This document shows, piece by piece, positions 62,941-64,000 of a stretch of 64,000 nt of DNA (within the stretch, counting starts at the first letter, position 1; the number at the start of each line of letters is the position of its first letter). The DNA comes from Actinomycetes bacterium (GTDB lineage Bacteria > Actinomycetota > Actinomycetes > Mycobacteriales > Mycobacteriaceae): positions 45,056 to 109,055 of the forward strand of contig JAEWRC010000080.1 of NCBI GenBank assembly GCA_023460175.1, written 5' to 3'. The notes under the pieces were generated by a model, which worked only from the letters and a program-made list of their open reading frames with translations, did not search any database and was not told the origin of the DNA. The position numbers and the translations under genes were made by a program.

Positions 62941-64000
62941 TCAACTATCGGTCGCGAAGATGAGGGGCGCGGGAGCCGAAGATGAGTGTGTCCTCATGCT
63001 CGACAACCAGCGCTGCGCCAGCTCGAGGCGTTGCCGGGTGCGCTGCGCCCAGCCGTCGCGCTGGGCCCGGAACGGGCCGGTGGCCAGGCCGAACACCACC
63101 GCGGCGGTGCGCACCGCGAGATCCTCGGCGTCGGTGTGACGCCGGGCGTGGGCGAGGATCTCGGCGCCGTAGGCCGCCGCGCGCGGGGTGCCCAGCCCGA
63201 ACACCGACAGGTGTCCGAGCAGGTTGGCCCATTCGTCGGCCCGCTCGCCGGGGCCCGCGGAGTCGACGTCGATGACGCCGCTGATGCGGCCGTGCTCGAT
63301 CAGCAGCTGCGCCTCGTAGAAGTCGCCGTGCACCGGCACCACGGGGCCGGCGGGTTGGTCTGCCGCCGAACGCAATTGGTCGGCCACCGTGTGGCGGAGC
63401 CGCTCGGGCACCGCCGGGTTGGCCGCGGTGGTCAGCTCCAGCACCCGCGCCGAGTCCTCGATGCGCCGCAGATGGCCGCGGCCCGTGGGCAATTCGAGCA
63501 GCGTGGCCGGCAGCGCGTCCAGGCTGTCCTGCAGCTCCTGCGGCGACGGGATCGCCGCGTCGGTGGCGAGCAGTTGGCGCAGCACGGTGCCCGGCGCCTC
63601 GGGCAGCACGATGAGCCCGCGCTCGTCGGCGGCCACCACCGGCGGCACCGGCAGTGCGGCCCCGAGGAGCCGGTGCCGCAGTTGCAGTTCGGGCACCAGC
63701 GCGGGCCGCACCACCTTCACGAACCAGCGCGGCCCGCCGCTCGCCGAGCCGATCTCCAGCACGGCGCGCTGCCCGGGCCGGTAGGCGCGCACCGAGATGC
63801 GCGGCGCCGGCGGCACCGTCAGGCCCGCGGCCGCCAGCAGTTCGGCCAGGCGGGCCGGGTGGGCGGCCACCGCCCTGCCGGGCAGGGCGGCGTCCTGGGG
63901 CCAGCGCCACACCCCCACCTCGACCGGTGTGCCCGCGAATTCGCCGGCCAGCACCGCGGCGCCGGCCGGGATGCGATCGCCGGTCGCGGCGACGAACACC
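62941..64000 (-). CDS. Aminoglycoside phosphotransferase/maltokinase-like kinase (N-terminus cut by window edge)
   Basis: At least 352 residues; the frame is still open at the right edge, where a GTG at 63999 may be internal. The kinase core is seen in RWFVKVVRPA (ATP-binding Lys), the catalytic VHGDFYEAQLLIEHGRISG and the metal-binding VIDVDSAGPGERADEWA. This is the APH fold, used by aminoglycoside kinases, maltokinases and many small-molecule kinases; substrate specificity cannot be read. It lies 38 bp upstream of the small secreted protein gene on the same strand. Confidence 0.78.
   Translation of the reverse strand, partial: VFVAATGDRIPAGAAVLAGEFAGTPVEVGVWRWPQDAALPGRAVAAHPARLAELLAAAGLTVPPAPRISVRAYRPGQRAVLEIGSASGGPRWFVKVVRPALVPELQLRHRLLGAALPVPPVVAADERGLIVLPEAPGTVLRQLLATDAAIPSPQELQDSLDALPATLLELPTGRGHLRRIEDSARVLELTTAANPAVPERLRHTVADQLRSAADQPAGPVVPVHGDFYEAQLLIEHGRISGVIDVDSAGPGERADEWANLLGHLSVFGLGTPRAAAYGAEILAHARRHTDAEDLAVRTAAVVFGLATGPFRAQRDGWAQRTRQRLELAQRWLSSMRTHSSSAPAPLIFATDS

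Overview
The window is high-GC actinobacterial DNA, almost certainly from a fast-growing environmental member of the Mycobacteriaceae (Mycobacterium/Mycolicibacterium). The support is: a CpsY-type Stealth gene convergent with an Rv0805-type phosphodiesterase gene, a Rieske oxygenase behind a KstR-type box, a WS/DGAT acyltransferase, a three-His-box acyl desaturase, a nuclease with an Lsr2-like tail, an EthA-type monooxygenase and frequent GTG starts. All family assignments come from reading motifs and local context; no database search was run.

1-8 kb: a probable anti-phage island. A very large, zinc-ribbon-rich DEAH helicase (cut by the window edge) overlaps a 1200-residue partner, an architecture like Druantia type III (DruE/DruH). 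A predicted HNH restriction endonuclease is divergent from them. 8-11.65 kb: a receptor-type Ser/Thr kinase gene split after codon 8 by a complete IS1380-family element with inverted repeats and a 5-bp target duplication; the original start codon lies on the far side. 11.7-15.3 kb: a three-gene PaoABC-like molybdenum aldehyde oxidoreductase operon. 15.3-18.0 kb: a small cassette (frameshifted HepT toxin, HTH-nucleotidyltransferase antitoxin, VapBC, ERCC4-Lsr2-like nuclease) bounded by two copies of the paoC 3' end.

18-25.5 kb: a lipoprotein, a 650-bp gap holding two perfect palindromes, then a Wadjet/Mks-type condensin operon (JetA, JetB, JetC) with no JetD nuclease beside it. 25.5-32.2 kb: a patatin phospholipase, a GntR regulator and a four-gene catabolic operon (acyl-CoA ligase, MFS transporter, acyl-CoA dehydrogenase, SDR) with a clear palindromic operator. 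32-41 kb: an SDR carrying a zinc-binding motif, a desaturase, a NYN-domain RNase, FadD-type ligase, Baeyer-Villiger monooxygenase, hydrolase and TetR regulator, ending at tRNA-Met(CAT). The fadD-to-TetR block is bounded by a 25-bp direct repeat.

41-64 kb: amino-acid permease, P1-family aminopeptidase, TetR and threonine aldolase; an AhpD-like protein; a KstR-box-controlled KshA-like oxygenase with a wax ester synthase; a Stealth sugar-phosphate transferase; a cyclic-nucleotide phosphodiesterase; TldE/TldD; a GreA-like factor; DadA and a PucR regulator; a UspABC-like sugar importer without its ATPase; a POT peptide transporter; a small secreted repeat protein; and a partial phosphotransferase. 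Overall the region mixes mycobacterial lipid, sterol and amino-acid catabolism with mobile and defence cargo in the first 25 kb.
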